Assembly (NCBI GenBank): GCA_902805775.1
Contig: CADCUB010000053.1
Location: forward strand, 1 to 42,999
Reading direction: 5' to 3'
DNA: 42,999 nt
Origin: an uncultured Frankineae bacterium
GTDB lineage: Bacteria; Actinomycetota; Actinomycetes; Mycobacteriales; SCTD01
The notes beneath the pieces were generated by a model. That model was given only the letters and a program-made list of their open reading frames with translations, made no database searches and was not told where the DNA came from. Of the stretch, positions 1 through 7,071 are shown in pieces; the first letter of the stretch is position 1, and every line of letters starts with the position of its first letter. A program made the translations under genes and the position numbers.

Positions 1-2
1 AC

Positions 3-131
3 GGGGTGATGCCGCCGGCGGCCAGCGTCAGCTTCCTGTTCCTCATGCAGATCGGGATCGTGCTGGGGTTCCTCACCGGCTACCCCGCCGTCGCGCTGCT
101 GTTGCAGCGCGGCACGAAGGTCGCTGTCTGA
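3..131 (+). CDS. C-terminal fragment of a DUF4396-like membrane protein
   Basis: Only the last 42 codons are in the window; the frame is open from the left edge to a TGA at 129-131. The visible part is one long hydrophobic segment (FLFLMQIGIVLGFLTGYPAV) and a short basic tail ending RGTKVAV. Proteins with the DUF4396 domain end in a very similar way, with a membrane helix of the MQIGM-GF-T-YP type followed by an RG-K tail, so I assign the fragment there. The function of that family is not established. The assignment rests on a short stretch and could change once the upstream sequence is seen. Confidence 0.55.
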   Translation, partial: GVMPPAASVSFLFLMQIGIVLGFLTGYPAVALLLQRGTKVAV

Positions 132-390
132 GTCGCTCAGGGGCCGGTCGTGGATGAGTCGGTGGTCGGGCGTCACGACGCGGCAACGGCACACTCCGCT
201 CTGCCCCGTCGACCCGCTCCGCGCAGTGGTAGCCGGGTGCGGGAGCGCGGACAGCAGCGTCCGCCGCGGGGCGCGAGGTTTTCCTTTCCTCACGCGCACG
301 GATGCGCATGGGCTGTGAGCCAACATGGCGCGCGCCGTGCTCCGCGCGAGCCCCGGCGCCGCAAGGACCAGTTCGGGTCCGACCGGAGGG

Positions 391-405
391 CGCTGACGGT
401 CAGCG
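391..405. repeat. Short inverted repeat, 7-bp arms around one base
   Basis: CGCTGAC and GTCAGCG flank a single G. It lies 10 bp before a second, longer palindrome and about 130 bp upstream of the membrane-protein gene. A regulatory role is possible but nothing else supports it. Confidence 0.4.
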
Positions 406-415
406 TCGGGAGAGA

Positions 416-433
416 CGCCTGCTCGAGCAGGCG
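416..433. repeat. Perfect 18-bp palindrome
   Basis: CGCCTGCTCGAGCAGGCG reads the same on both strands. Uninterrupted palindromes of this length are typical of sites for dimeric DNA-binding proteins. It is 104 bp upstream of the next gene, rather far for a simple promoter operator. Confidence 0.45.
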
Positions 434-537
434 CTCGCCGCTGGCGGCCACAAGTACCTGGTCACACCGTTCGCCTGTGACGCACTGGCCAACAATACGA
501 GCTTCGGCGGTGAGGCGGCCAACCGGCAACGAGCGGC

Positions 538-1146
538 GTGAAGACGGCTGGCGTGCGACGCTCGGTCGATGCAGCACCCTGGGTGTACCTCCCGGTTCTC
601 CGGCTCGTCGAGCGCATGACCGGTAGAGCTCCCGACCCTGCTGCGCTCGAGGACGACAGGCCGGCCGGAGGCGGGCAGCGCCGCGGGGTCGCGCTGATCG
701 CAGGTGGCCTGGTGCTCCTGCTGCTCGTGCGCCCGGTCGGACCGCTGGCTTTCCCCTGGATCCCGCTGCTCGTCGGACTTGCCTTCGTCACCGCGGCGGC
801 CTTGACCGGTCCGCGAAGTCCGCTGTGGGGTCCCGGCCTGGTCGTCAGCGCTTATGGCACGGCGGAGGTGGTGAACCTGTACACCGACGTCTCCGGGGCT
901 GGCGCCTGGACGATCGTCGCGATCGGTCTGGGAGGGCTGCTCGCCGCCTACCTCGGGAGTCGCGGGTGGGCGATGAGCGCTGCGAGCGTCGCCTCGCCGG
1001 TGGTCTTCATCGGGGTCGGCCAGTGGATTGCCGGCAACGCGCCCAGCGGGACCATCACCTGGTTCAGCGCCGGAGTCACCGTCCTGTATGGCCTCGCCGA
1101 GCTCGTCGCGTCGCGTCGTGAGGACCAGCCCGCCGGCGCGCGCTAG
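538..1146 (+). CDS. Small integral membrane protein of unknown function
   Basis: A 202-residue protein that I do not recognise. After a soluble N-terminus of about 48 residues there are roughly six hydrophobic segments (about residues 51-65, 70-85, 95-108, 118-135, 140-160 and 168-185), ending in a charged tail. This predicts a polytopic inner-membrane protein. The GTG at 538 has no convincing ribosome site; an in-frame ATG at 616 (residue 27) is a possible alternative that keeps all hydrophobic segments. It converges with a decayed lipoprotein gene on the other strand. The composition (Leu, Val, Ala, Gly runs) is coding-like, unlike the antisense frames across the same DNA. Confidence 0.65.
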   Translation: MKTAGVRRSVDAAPWVYLPVLRLVERMTGRAPDPAALEDDRPAGGGQRRGVALIAGGLVLLLLVRPVGPLAFPWIPLLVGLAFVTAAALTGPRSPLWGPGLVVSAYGTAEVVNLYTDVSGAGAWTIVAIGLGGLLAAYLGSRGWAMSAASVASPVVFIGVGQWIAGNAPSGTITWFSAGVTVLYGLAELVASRREDQPAGAR

Positions 1147-1204
1147 TCCATACCTGCCGGCGCGCGCTGAGCCGCATCGCGTCTGCGTGCCGCGGACGGG
1201 CCAG

Positions 1205-1604
1205 TCAACCCCGGGCAACCAGCCGCCGGACGGGGACGGTGGTGTCTCGGCCGACCCAGCCGTGCATCGCTCGAGCGGTGCGGCCACCGGACCGGTCGGT
1301 GAGACCAAGGTGAGGTGGCGGGCGGACGAGGCGAGTGGCATGTCCGTGACCTCCCCGGAGTCGAGGTCGACGAGGGCGAGGCGGTCGGGTCCGCGCAGGG
1401 CCACGGCGGAACCCCCGTGCTCGTCACGACGATGCCCTCGGGTCGCCCTTCGAGCGGCAGGACGCGGCCCGGCACCGCCTGCGCGCTCGCCGGCGCTTCT
1501 GCGGGTTCCGCCGCGTCGCCGGCGATCGGGCCGTCATCGCGACTGCAAGCGACCAGCGCGAAGCTCAGGAAGACAGCAGCGGCAGGGCGCTGGTGGGGGC
1601 GCAC
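1205..1604 (-). pseudogene. Decayed beta-propeller (YncE/YVTN-like) lipoprotein
   Basis: Reading leftward from a GTG at 1604 there is a lipoprotein signal with a cysteine after FALVA, then a low-complexity Ala/Glu/Pro linker and the start of a repeat domain ending PEGIVVTSTG. At about 1417 the frame breaks. The continuation, SAVALRGPDRLALVDLD then SGEVTDMPLASSARHLTLVS, lies in a neighbouring frame and looks like blades of a YncE-type propeller. Homology is lost after PVAAPLER, leaving about 100 residues against 250 or more in intact relatives. A one-base deletion or two-base insertion plus C-terminal truncation explains it. The right edge (TGA at 1205-1207 in the third frame) is a guess. Confidence 0.6.
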
Positions 1605-1847
1605 AGTGAAGACGTGCCCGACTCCCGGTGGCCGTACCGGCTCGGCAACCGCCGGTCCCCGGGCCGTCCTGCGCCGCGGCGGGGCGGGGCTGAGTCCCTC
1701 CGGCGGAGCGGTCCGTCACGAGCCCACAGGCAGGACCTGCGCCCTCACGGCGGCCGCGCGGTTCACGCAACCTGCGTGCGGTGCACCCGCTGCGGGTCGT
1801 CGAGCGGCCGGACCCTCGGACGCTCCCGAGAAGGCGGTCGCAGGGCC

Positions 1848-1858
1848 GACCCTTGCCG
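1848..1858 (+). repeat. Short copy of the GACCCTTGCCG repeat
   Basis: Eleven bases match the core of the repeat at 2088-2114. It is the leftmost copy I can see. Confidence 0.35.
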
Positions 1859-2087
1859 ACACGGTGGTACTGGTGCCCTGCGGCATCTGTCTGTGTCGTA
1901 TTCCCGGTACTCGGGTCATCGGGGGAGTGGCCGAGTAGCGGCTCCAGGTCGCGCCGGGCGGAGAGGCGGTGGTGCTCGGCGCTGTCGTCTCCGTAGCTGA
2001 GGGCTGCAAGCCATGCCGGGCGTGTACTGGCGGGACGAGCTGGTTGACGCGGGCCCGCGGGGCGAGTGGGACGTCCGCCGTCCGCAC

Positions 2088-2114
2088 GCGTCCGATTGAC
2101 CCTTGCCGGTGGGG
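2088..2114 (+). repeat. 27-bp dispersed repeat, copy A
   Basis: This segment (GCGTCCGATTGAC followed by CCTTGCCGGTGGGG) matches 3101-3127 at 25 of 27 positions. Weak similarity continues on both sides, including GGAGTG/CGAGTG before and GTGGGGAC about 35 bp after, so the duplicated unit may be over 100 bp long but diverged. Confidence 0.6.
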
Positions 2115-2297
2115 GCGGACCCCTTGCCGAGCGCGTCTCGAGCTGTTCCGGGTGGGGACTTGGCCAACGGTCGTCGTAGCGGCGCCGACCGCCCGAGGGC
2201 CTTCGATGCAGCAGCGGACGCCGCCTGGGTCAAGCGGGGCCCGGACGCTGCTGCGAGTCGTCGTCCACAACCCGCACGCGCCCATTCCGCCGTACGT

Positions 2298-2314
2298 CTG
2301 CGGAAATTCCGCAG
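2298..2314. repeat. 17-bp palindrome
   Basis: CTGCGGAA and TTCCGCAG are perfect 8-bp arms around a central A. No gene lies close on either side. The A/T-rich centre in otherwise GC-rich DNA resembles a protein-binding site. Confidence 0.45.
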
Positions 2315-2485
2315 CCACTGGACGTCAATCTGACCCTGCAGGTCAACGAGGTTGTCGCCGTCGCTGCCCCGTACTGTCGCGACGACCGGCGGCGCGCGGC
2401 CCGCGTCGGCAGGCCGGCTCCAGCCGTGTCGTGTTCGGGCAGACGCGATACGACTCAGACATGAGACGCGGATGCTAGGTATGCA

Positions 2486-2530
2486 AAGGGTTACCGTTCG
2501 ACCCGCTGCGCGGCCCGAACGGTAACCCTT
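2486..2530. repeat. Inverted repeat with perfect 15-bp arms
   Basis: AAGGGTTACCGTTCG (2486-2500) is exactly complementary to CGAACGGTAACCCTT (2516-2530), with a 15-base loop in which CCG and CGG can pair again. One mismatch then two more pairs extend the stem outward. There is no T-run on either side, so it is not a standard intrinsic terminator. A 14-bp palindrome follows at 2539-2552. A TAGGTA box (2476-2481) just upstream could be a -10 element for a short transcript beginning with this hairpin, but the -35 is poor. Confidence 0.6.
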
Positions 2531-2538
2531 CGCGGGGC

Positions 2539-2552
2539 GCGACCGCGGTCGC
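2539..2552. repeat. Perfect 14-bp palindrome
   Basis: GCGACCGCGGTCGC lies 8 bp after the 15-bp-arm inverted repeat. Confidence 0.4.
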
Positions 2553-2601
2553 TGAAGGCCTGCGCTCGCCCGGGCGCGGGCTGCACTCGGCAGGCGGCGG
2601 T

Positions 2602-2614
2602 ACCGGCAAGGGTC
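2602..2614 (-). repeat. Inverted copy of the dispersed repeat core
   Basis: On the minus strand this reads GACCCTTGCCGGT, identical over 13 bases to positions 2098-2110, so the family occurs in both orientations. Confidence 0.5.
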
Positions 2615-3100
2615 TACGGCGGGGTTCTGGCCCGTCGGCTGTGCTGCGACGACGGGGACGTGGCGTGGATGGCCGTCGACCTGATCGCCGTCGTGCACAG
2701 CTCGCCAGCTGACGGAGGGCGGCCGATACAGCGACACGACGTGCGGGCGGTGTACCGGCCGGCCCGTAAGGGCCACAGAGCCGGCGGCTGTGTCCCGGGT
2801 GCGCCTCCCTGGTCAGGAGGGGCGTCGCGCTCCCGTTGGAGCTTCGGCAGCTGCTTGCCTCACGGAGCGTCGCGCCGCTCATGCCGACACCGTGCGGGTG
2901 GTTGGGTGAGGTGCATGCGGGCGCCGCAGGCCAAGGCCGCCCGCGAGGCGAGGGCGCGACGATGCCCGGTCGCCGCCCCGCGACCGCCTTGCACCGCTGC
3001 TCGTCGGCCCAGGGGGCCGCAACGCCGCGCAAGGGGTAACACGGTCGGGGCCGTTGTTGCGCGCTCCGGCCGACCACGGTGGGGGAGTGACCGTCCATCG

Positions 3101-3127
3101 GCGTCCGATGGACTCTTGCCGGTGGGG
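3101..3127 (+). repeat. 27-bp dispersed repeat, copy B
   Basis: Matches copy A at 25 of 27 positions (differences at the 10th and 14th bases). As in copy A, a second TTGCCG follows shortly after. Confidence 0.6.
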
Positions 3128-3666
3128 ACCAAGGGTCTTGCCGGGGTTGCCGACGGCCGTGTGAAGTGGGGACAGGCATCGACCGGCAGTCGGCTAACGA
3201 AGGCGCGGCTGGCCATGGCACGCCCGGCTCGGTCAGTCAGGGTCCTGGCCCGGTCGCATACCGTGCAGACCTGAGCACGGCCGTGGGCTTCAGGGGCGCT
3301 CTCGGTGATGTCCGCCGCTCGACAGCGTCGTCGGTAGTCTGCCGACGCCGGAGTGGCGAGCGCCGACATGCAGTCTCCGATCACCGCGGCACTCGGGCCA
3401 CGACTCGACGCCTGGGTCGGCGGGGTTCGACCTCCCGGGAGAGCTGCCGCGGCTAACCGTTCGGCTAACACGTTCGACATCACTGGACCTCATCAGCCGC
3501 CCTCTACAGCCGGACAAGCGTGCCAGCAGGCGGCTCCTCACGCTCATACAGCGCTAGACCGCACAGGACAGCACGTACCCACGCAGGAAGTACCTGCGCG
3601 CGGTCAGCCGCCTGACGGCTCTGGCGAGGCAGGCGCAGCACCTCTGACCAGGACGCCTGCGAGCGC

Positions 3667-4269
3667 TCACGGCCGCAGGGAACGGAGCGTGAGGTCGATC
3701 GAGGCGTGCAGCGCCGCCACGGCCCGCTCGGCGGGCAGGCCGGTGCTGACCACCTGGATGCCCAGTCCCTCGGCCAGGCCCAGCAGGGCCGTGGCGGCGT
3801 GCTCGTGCCGTGCGGTGACGGGCCCGTCCGCGCCCTGCGGAGCGAGCAGCCCGGCGAGGAACGAGCACAGCTGCGCGTTGTCGGCGCGCAGCGCGTCGGC
3901 GGCGGCGGGCCGGTGCGCGGCGTAGGACTGGAAGGCCAGTGCGACCCTGGCGTCCTGCCGCTGCTGCTCGTCGAGCGGCAGCAGCGCCGTCAGCAGGCCG
4001 GTGACCAGCGCGCGAGGATCGGGCGCCGGACCGAGGCCCTCGAGGACAGCAGTCATCCGTGCCGAGTAGCGGGCACTGGCCGCGCGCATGGCGAAGGCGA
4101 CCATCGCGTCCTTGCTCGGGAAGTAGTGCTGCACCATCCCGGACGTCACGCCGGCCTGCGCTGCCACGTGACGCAGGCTGACGCCCTCCAGGCCCTGGGA
4201 GCCGGTGACCTCGAGCAGCGCCTCGGCGATCTGCTGACGACGCTGCTCGTGGTCCACCTGCTTCGGCAC
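3667..4269 (-). CDS. TetR/AcrR-family transcriptional repressor
   Basis: A 200-residue one-component regulator that probably represses the divergent exporter genes and itself. Residues about 8-55 form the TetR helix-turn-helix (RRQQIAEALLEVTGSQGLEG, then VSLRHVAAQAGVTSGMVQHY and FPSKDAMVAFA). The remaining 145 residues are the helical ligand/dimer domain, of the type with a conserved Q-x-D-ARVALAF stretch. The GTG start at 4267-4269 is preceded by AAAGGA at 7 nt, which supports it. The divergent spacer of 83 bp holds two copies of ACGTTGCAGTCGTA, one inside a palindrome on the exporter promoter. The ligand is unknown; in such pairs it is often a substrate of the exporter. Confidence 0.9.
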   Translation of the reverse strand: MPKQVDHEQRRQQIAEALLEVTGSQGLEGVSLRHVAAQAGVTSGMVQHYFPSKDAMVAFAMRAASARYSARMTAVLEGLGPAPDPRALVTGLLTALLPLDEQQRQDARVALAFQSYAAHRPAAADALRADNAQLCSFLAGLLAPQGADGPVTARHEHAATALLGLAEGLGIQVVSTGLPAERAVAALHASIDLTLRSLRP

Positions 4270-4283
4270 CGCGCCATCCTTTC

Positions 4284-4297
4284 ACGTTGCAGTCGTA
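4284..4297 (+). promoter_or_regulatory. Putative TetR operator, copy 1
   Basis: ACGTTGCAGTCGTA is repeated exactly 39 bp to the right. This copy abuts the -35 of the exporter promoter and lies just upstream of the tetR ribosome site, so a protein bound here would also block tetR. Confidence 0.55.
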
Positions 4298-4327
4298 TTG
4301 ACACGAGGCAGCGGCCCTCGTTACGTT
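4298..4327 (+). promoter_or_regulatory. Promoter of the ABC exporter operon
   Basis: A perfect TTGACA (4298-4303), an 18-bp spacer and TACGTT (4322-4327, fitting TANNNT) form a sigma-70-type promoter. Transcription would start near 4334, about 19 nt before the exporter ATG, with AGGAGGGG in the leader. Confidence 0.6.
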
Positions 4328-4339
4328 GCAGTCGTAACG
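4319..4339 (+). promoter_or_regulatory. Putative TetR operator, copy 2 (palindrome)
   Basis: CGTTACG and CGTAACG are perfect 7-bp arms around TTGCAGT. The site covers the -10 box and start point of the exporter promoter and contains the second ACGTTGCAGTCGTA. This is the position expected for a TetR repressor site. Confidence 0.65.
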
Positions 4340-4352
4340 CGAAGGAGGGGAG

Positions 4353-5357
4353 ATGGTGGAGACACCGGCGGTCGAGACGACGGGCCTGGTCAAGCGCTAC
4401 GGCGACACGGTCGCGCTGGACGGGGTGGACCTGCAGGTCGCACGCGGCTCCGTCCTGGGGCTGCTGGGACCGAACGGTGCCGGCAAGACGACCGTCGTCC
4501 GCATCCTGGCCTCCCTGCTGCGGCCGGACTCCGGCTCGGCGCGGGTCTGCGGTCTGGACACCCACCGCGACGCCCACCGGGTCCGGCAGCTGATCGGCCT
4601 CACCGGCCAGAGCGCCTCTGTCGACGAGGGCCTCACCGGTGAGCAGAACCTGCGCATGATCGGCAGGCTGCTCGGACTGTCGCGCGACCAGGCCAGGCAC
4701 CGCGCCCGCGACCTGCTCGACCAGGCCGGCCTCGGCGAGGCCGCAGGGCGGTCCGCCAAGACCTACTCCGGCGGCATGCGCCGGCGCCTCGACCTGGCTG
4801 CCAGCCTGGTCCACCGCCCTGCGGTGGTCTTCCTCGACGAGCCGACGACCGGCCTGGACCCGGCCCGGCGGGCCGACACCTGGGCGATGGTGCGGACGGT
4901 CGTGCAGCAGGGCTCCACCGTCCTGCTCACCACCCAGTACCTCGAGGAGGCGGACCAGCTCGCCGACGACATCGTCGTCATCGACGCCGGCCGGGTGGCC
5001 GCCCGGGGCACCCCCGACGAGCTCAAGCGCAGGCTCGGCCGGCAGGCGCTCGACGTGCGCGTCGTCGAGCCCAGCCGGCTCGACGAGGCGGCCACCCGCG
5101 TGGCGCGGCTCGTGGCCTCGCAACCGCGGGTCGACGCAGCCACCGGCCGCGTCAGCGTCACCGTCCCGGACGGTCGGGCGATGCCGGCGATCGTCCGCAG
5201 CCTGGACGAGGCAGGCATCGGTCTCGGGGAGCTCACCCTGCGGCTCCCCAGCCTGGACGACGTCTTCCTCGACCTCGTCGCCCGACCCGCTCGCGTCGCG
5301 TCCGACGGTGCTCCGTCGAGCGCGGTGCCCGCGACCTCGTCGAGGAGCACGTCGTGA
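4353..5357 (+). CDS. DrrA-like ABC transporter ATP-binding protein
   Basis: A 334-residue cytoplasmic ATPase that drives the membrane protein encoded next to it. It has a Walker A (GPNGAGKTT, about residues 39-47), a signature YSGGMRRRLDL near residue 140, a Walker B with VVFLDEPTTGLDP near 160, and a switch-histidine position replaced by glutamine (LLTTQYLEEAD), which is usual in the DrrA/daunorubicin-resistance subfamily. The C-terminal 100 residues are the DrrA-type extension. AGGAGGGG lies just before the ATG. The stop overlaps the permease start (GTGA). The family exports drugs, lipids or polyketides; the substrate here is unknown. Confidence 0.92.
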   Translation: MVETPAVETTGLVKRYGDTVALDGVDLQVARGSVLGLLGPNGAGKTTVVRILASLLRPDSGSARVCGLDTHRDAHRVRQLIGLTGQSASVDEGLTGEQNLRMIGRLLGLSRDQARHRARDLLDQAGLGEAAGRSAKTYSGGMRRRLDLAASLVHRPAVVFLDEPTTGLDPARRADTWAMVRTVVQQGSTVLLTTQYLEEADQLADDIVVIDAGRVAARGTPDELKRRLGRQALDVRVVEPSRLDEAATRVARLVASQPRVDAATGRVSVTVPDGRAMPAIVRSLDEAGIGLGELTLRLPSLDDVFLDLVARPARVASDGAPSSAVPATSSRSTS

Positions 5358-6175
5358 CCCTCGATGCGACGCCGACGGAGGGCCCTGCAGGGCCCGCTCT
5401 GCGCAGCCGCCCGAGCCTGCGGCAGGCACTGAGCCAGTGCGCGACCCTCACCTGGCGCGGCGTCGTCAAGATCCCGAGCAACCCGTTGGGCCTGGCCGAC
5501 GTCGTCATCGGCCCGGCCGTCTTCCTGCTGCTGTTCGGCTACGTCTTCGGTGGCGCCCTGGCCGGTGACACCGACGCCTACCTGCAGTACGTCTTCCCCG
5601 GCATCGTCGCCATGATGACGCTGTTCGCGACCATGGGGGTCGGGGTCGCTCTCAGCACCGACCTGTCGACGGGCGTCTTCGACCGCCTGCGGAGCCTGCC
5701 GATCGTCCGGTCGGCGCCTCTGGTCGGGGCCGTCGGCACCGACGTCGTGCGTCAGGTCGTCTCGCTGAGTGCGCTGCTGGCGTTCGGCCTGCTGCTCGGG
5801 GTCCGCTTCCCGGCCGGACCGCTGTCCGTCCTGGGCGCCTGCGCCCTGGCCCTGTCCTTCGCGCTCGCCCTGTCCTGGGCCTGGGTGCTGCTCGCGCTGG
5901 TCGTGGACGACACCCAGGCCGTGCAGGGCCTCGCGGCGGTGCTGATCCTGCCGCTGACCTTCGCCAGCAACGTCTTCGTGCGCGTCGAGACCATGCCCGG
6001 GTGGATGGAGGCCTTCGCACGGGCCAACCCGGTCAGCCACCTCGTCGACGCCCTGCGCGGGCTGCTCATGGGCGGCCCCGTGGCCGAGCCCGTCCTCGAC
6101 ACGCTCCTGTGGATGGCGGGCGTCGTCATCGTGTTCGCACCGCTGTCCCTGCGCAGCTACACCCGCCGCACGTGA
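5354..6175 (+). CDS. DrrB-like ABC-2 transporter permease
   Basis: A 273-residue inner-membrane protein with about six hydrophobic segments. It has the ABC-2 layout: a cytoplasmic N-terminus of about 45 residues, FLLLFGYVFGGAL, then LQYVFPGIVAMM, a long internal helical region, and LTFASNVFVRVETMPGWMEAF, the last being typical of DrrB proteins (PGWM then ANPV and LRGL). It starts with GTG in a 4-base overlap with the ATPase stop, so the two are translationally coupled and form the exporter. The locus is probably controlled by the divergent TetR repressor. Confidence 0.9.
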   Translation: MTLDATPTEGPAGPALRSRPSLRQALSQCATLTWRGVVKIPSNPLGLADVVIGPAVFLLLFGYVFGGALAGDTDAYLQYVFPGIVAMMTLFATMGVGVALSTDLSTGVFDRLRSLPIVRSAPLVGAVGTDVVRQVVSLSALLAFGLLLGVRFPAGPLSVLGACALALSFALALSWAWVLLALVVDDTQAVQGLAAVLILPLTFASNVFVRVETMPGWMEAFARANPVSHLVDALRGLLMGGPVAEPVLDTLLWMAGVVIVFAPLSLRSYTRRT

Positions 6176-6298
6176 CGCGGCGCCCACCGGTCACCGGCCC
6201 GCGTCGTCGGGCACCGGCTCCTCGTCGTCCCGTGACGTGGCGAGCCCGCCCGGCCGAGGCGGCCGCAGCCCGGCTCCACGACCTGACACGGTCGACGC

Positions 6299-6949
6299 AT
6301 GCCTGACGAGGTGCAGCGCCGCACGACGGCCAACCGGCAGGTCGTCGCCCGGCTCTTCGCCGAGCTCGACGACCGTCAGCTCAGCACGCCGAGCCTGTGC
6401 ACGGGCTGGACGTGCCGCGACGTCCTCGGCCACCTGGTCATGTCCGTGGACCTCACGTTCCTGCGCTTCCTGCGCGAGGTGGCCCGTGACGGGGGCCGCG
6501 CCGGCGTCACCTCCGACCGACTGGCCCGCGCGTACGGCGCCCGGCCGGTCGCCGACCTGGTCCGGCAGCTGCACGACCGCAGCGACCTCGCTCTCAGTCC
6601 GCCCGGCGTCGGTGCCCTCGGCCCCTTCGCCGACTCGTGCATCCACATGCGTGACGTCGCCATCCCCCTCGGCATGGCCACGAGCCCGCCCGCCCAGGAC
6701 TGGGTCCGCGTCCTGGAGTTCCTCACCACGCGGCGCGCCCGCACGGCGGGCTTCCTCCCCCGCGGACGGCTCGAGGGGCTGCGCCTGCAGGCGAGCGACG
6801 GCCCGTGGAGCAGCGGCAGCGGCGCCCAGGTGACCGGCTCCAGCGAAGCCCTCGCCATGTCGCTCACCGGCCGGCCGGCCCTGCTCGACGAGCTCACCGG
6901 GGCTGGTGCGCCGGCCCTGCGCCGGAGGGTGCTCGCCGGACAGCCCTGA
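6299..6949 (+). CDS. Maleylpyruvate isomerase/DinB-like mycothiol-dependent family protein
   Basis: A 216-residue protein of the TIGR03083-type DinB-like fold. The N-terminal four-helix part contains the characteristic LCTGWTCRDVLGHLVM motif (about residues 34-49), whose histidine is a metal ligand in the family; a second conserved histidine is in SCIHMRDVAI (about residue 118). Members act on substrates with mycothiol, the actinobacterial thiol, but most have no assigned reaction. The gene is 123 bp after the exporter permease on the same strand and may be cotranscribed. The ATG lacks a strong ribosome site. It converges with the epimerase gene. Confidence 0.8.
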   Translation: MPDEVQRRTTANRQVVARLFAELDDRQLSTPSLCTGWTCRDVLGHLVMSVDLTFLRFLREVARDGGRAGVTSDRLARAYGARPVADLVRQLHDRSDLALSPPGVGALGPFADSCIHMRDVAIPLGMATSPPAQDWVRVLEFLTTRRARTAGFLPRGRLEGLRLQASDGPWSSGSGAQVTGSSEALAMSLTGRPALLDELTGAGAPALRRRVLAGQP

Positions 6950-7071
6950 CGGGCAGCGCGGCGCACGTCACTCCGCCGGCCGGCCACGACAGCGGCGAGC
7001 GCCGCGGAGCTGTCCCGCGAGGTGGGGCGCGGGCTCTGCTCCGTGGTGGACGCGCCAGGGGCCCGCGCCGC

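Larger units (their letters stand above)
132..537. other. Gene-free stretch with two palindromes
   Basis: No frame here has a plausible start, ribosome site and protein-like composition together. The open frames present are Arg/Pro/Ala-rich, as expected of noncoding GC-rich DNA. The stretch holds a 15-bp palindrome (391-405) and a perfect 18-bp palindrome (416-433), listed separately. It should contain any promoter for the membrane protein that starts at 538. Confidence 0.5.
1605..3666. other. Two-kilobase gene-free region with repeats
   Basis: I find no credible protein gene in about 2 kb. All long frames on both strands are Arg/Pro/Ala-rich with no recognisable domain and no ribosome site. 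The stretch is set apart from the gene-dense rest of the window. It contains copies of a GACCCTTGCCGGT-type repeat in both orientations (near 1848, 2098, 2602 and 3111), a 45-bp hairpin with 15-bp perfect arms (2486-2530), and further palindromes at 1764-1778, 1785-1797, 2298-2314 and 2539-2552. It may be a decayed insertion or a region carrying unannotated structured RNA. Confidence 0.55.

Noticed and set aside
1920..2000. GGGGGAGTGGCCGAGTAGCGG resembles the start of a tRNA-Ser or tRNA-Leu gene
   Set aside because: No T-arm or matching acceptor strand follows within 100 bases.
3372..3445. tRNA-like segment: a 5-bp T-arm with TTCGACC loop and partial acceptor pairing at the right spacing
   Set aside because: No D-arm and no anticodon stem can be drawn, and the acceptor pairs at only five of seven positions. 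Most likely chance, or at best a very decayed tRNA.
3583..3599. CGCAGG/CCTGCG inverted repeat downstream of tetR, considered as a terminator
   Set aside because: Only 6-bp arms and no T-run; too common in DNA of this composition.
1611..3660. Several plus- and minus-strand frames of 70-290 codons in the gene-free region
   Set aside because: Arg/Pro/Ser-rich, no ribosome sites, no recognisable domain, and they overlap one another in several frames without one standing out.
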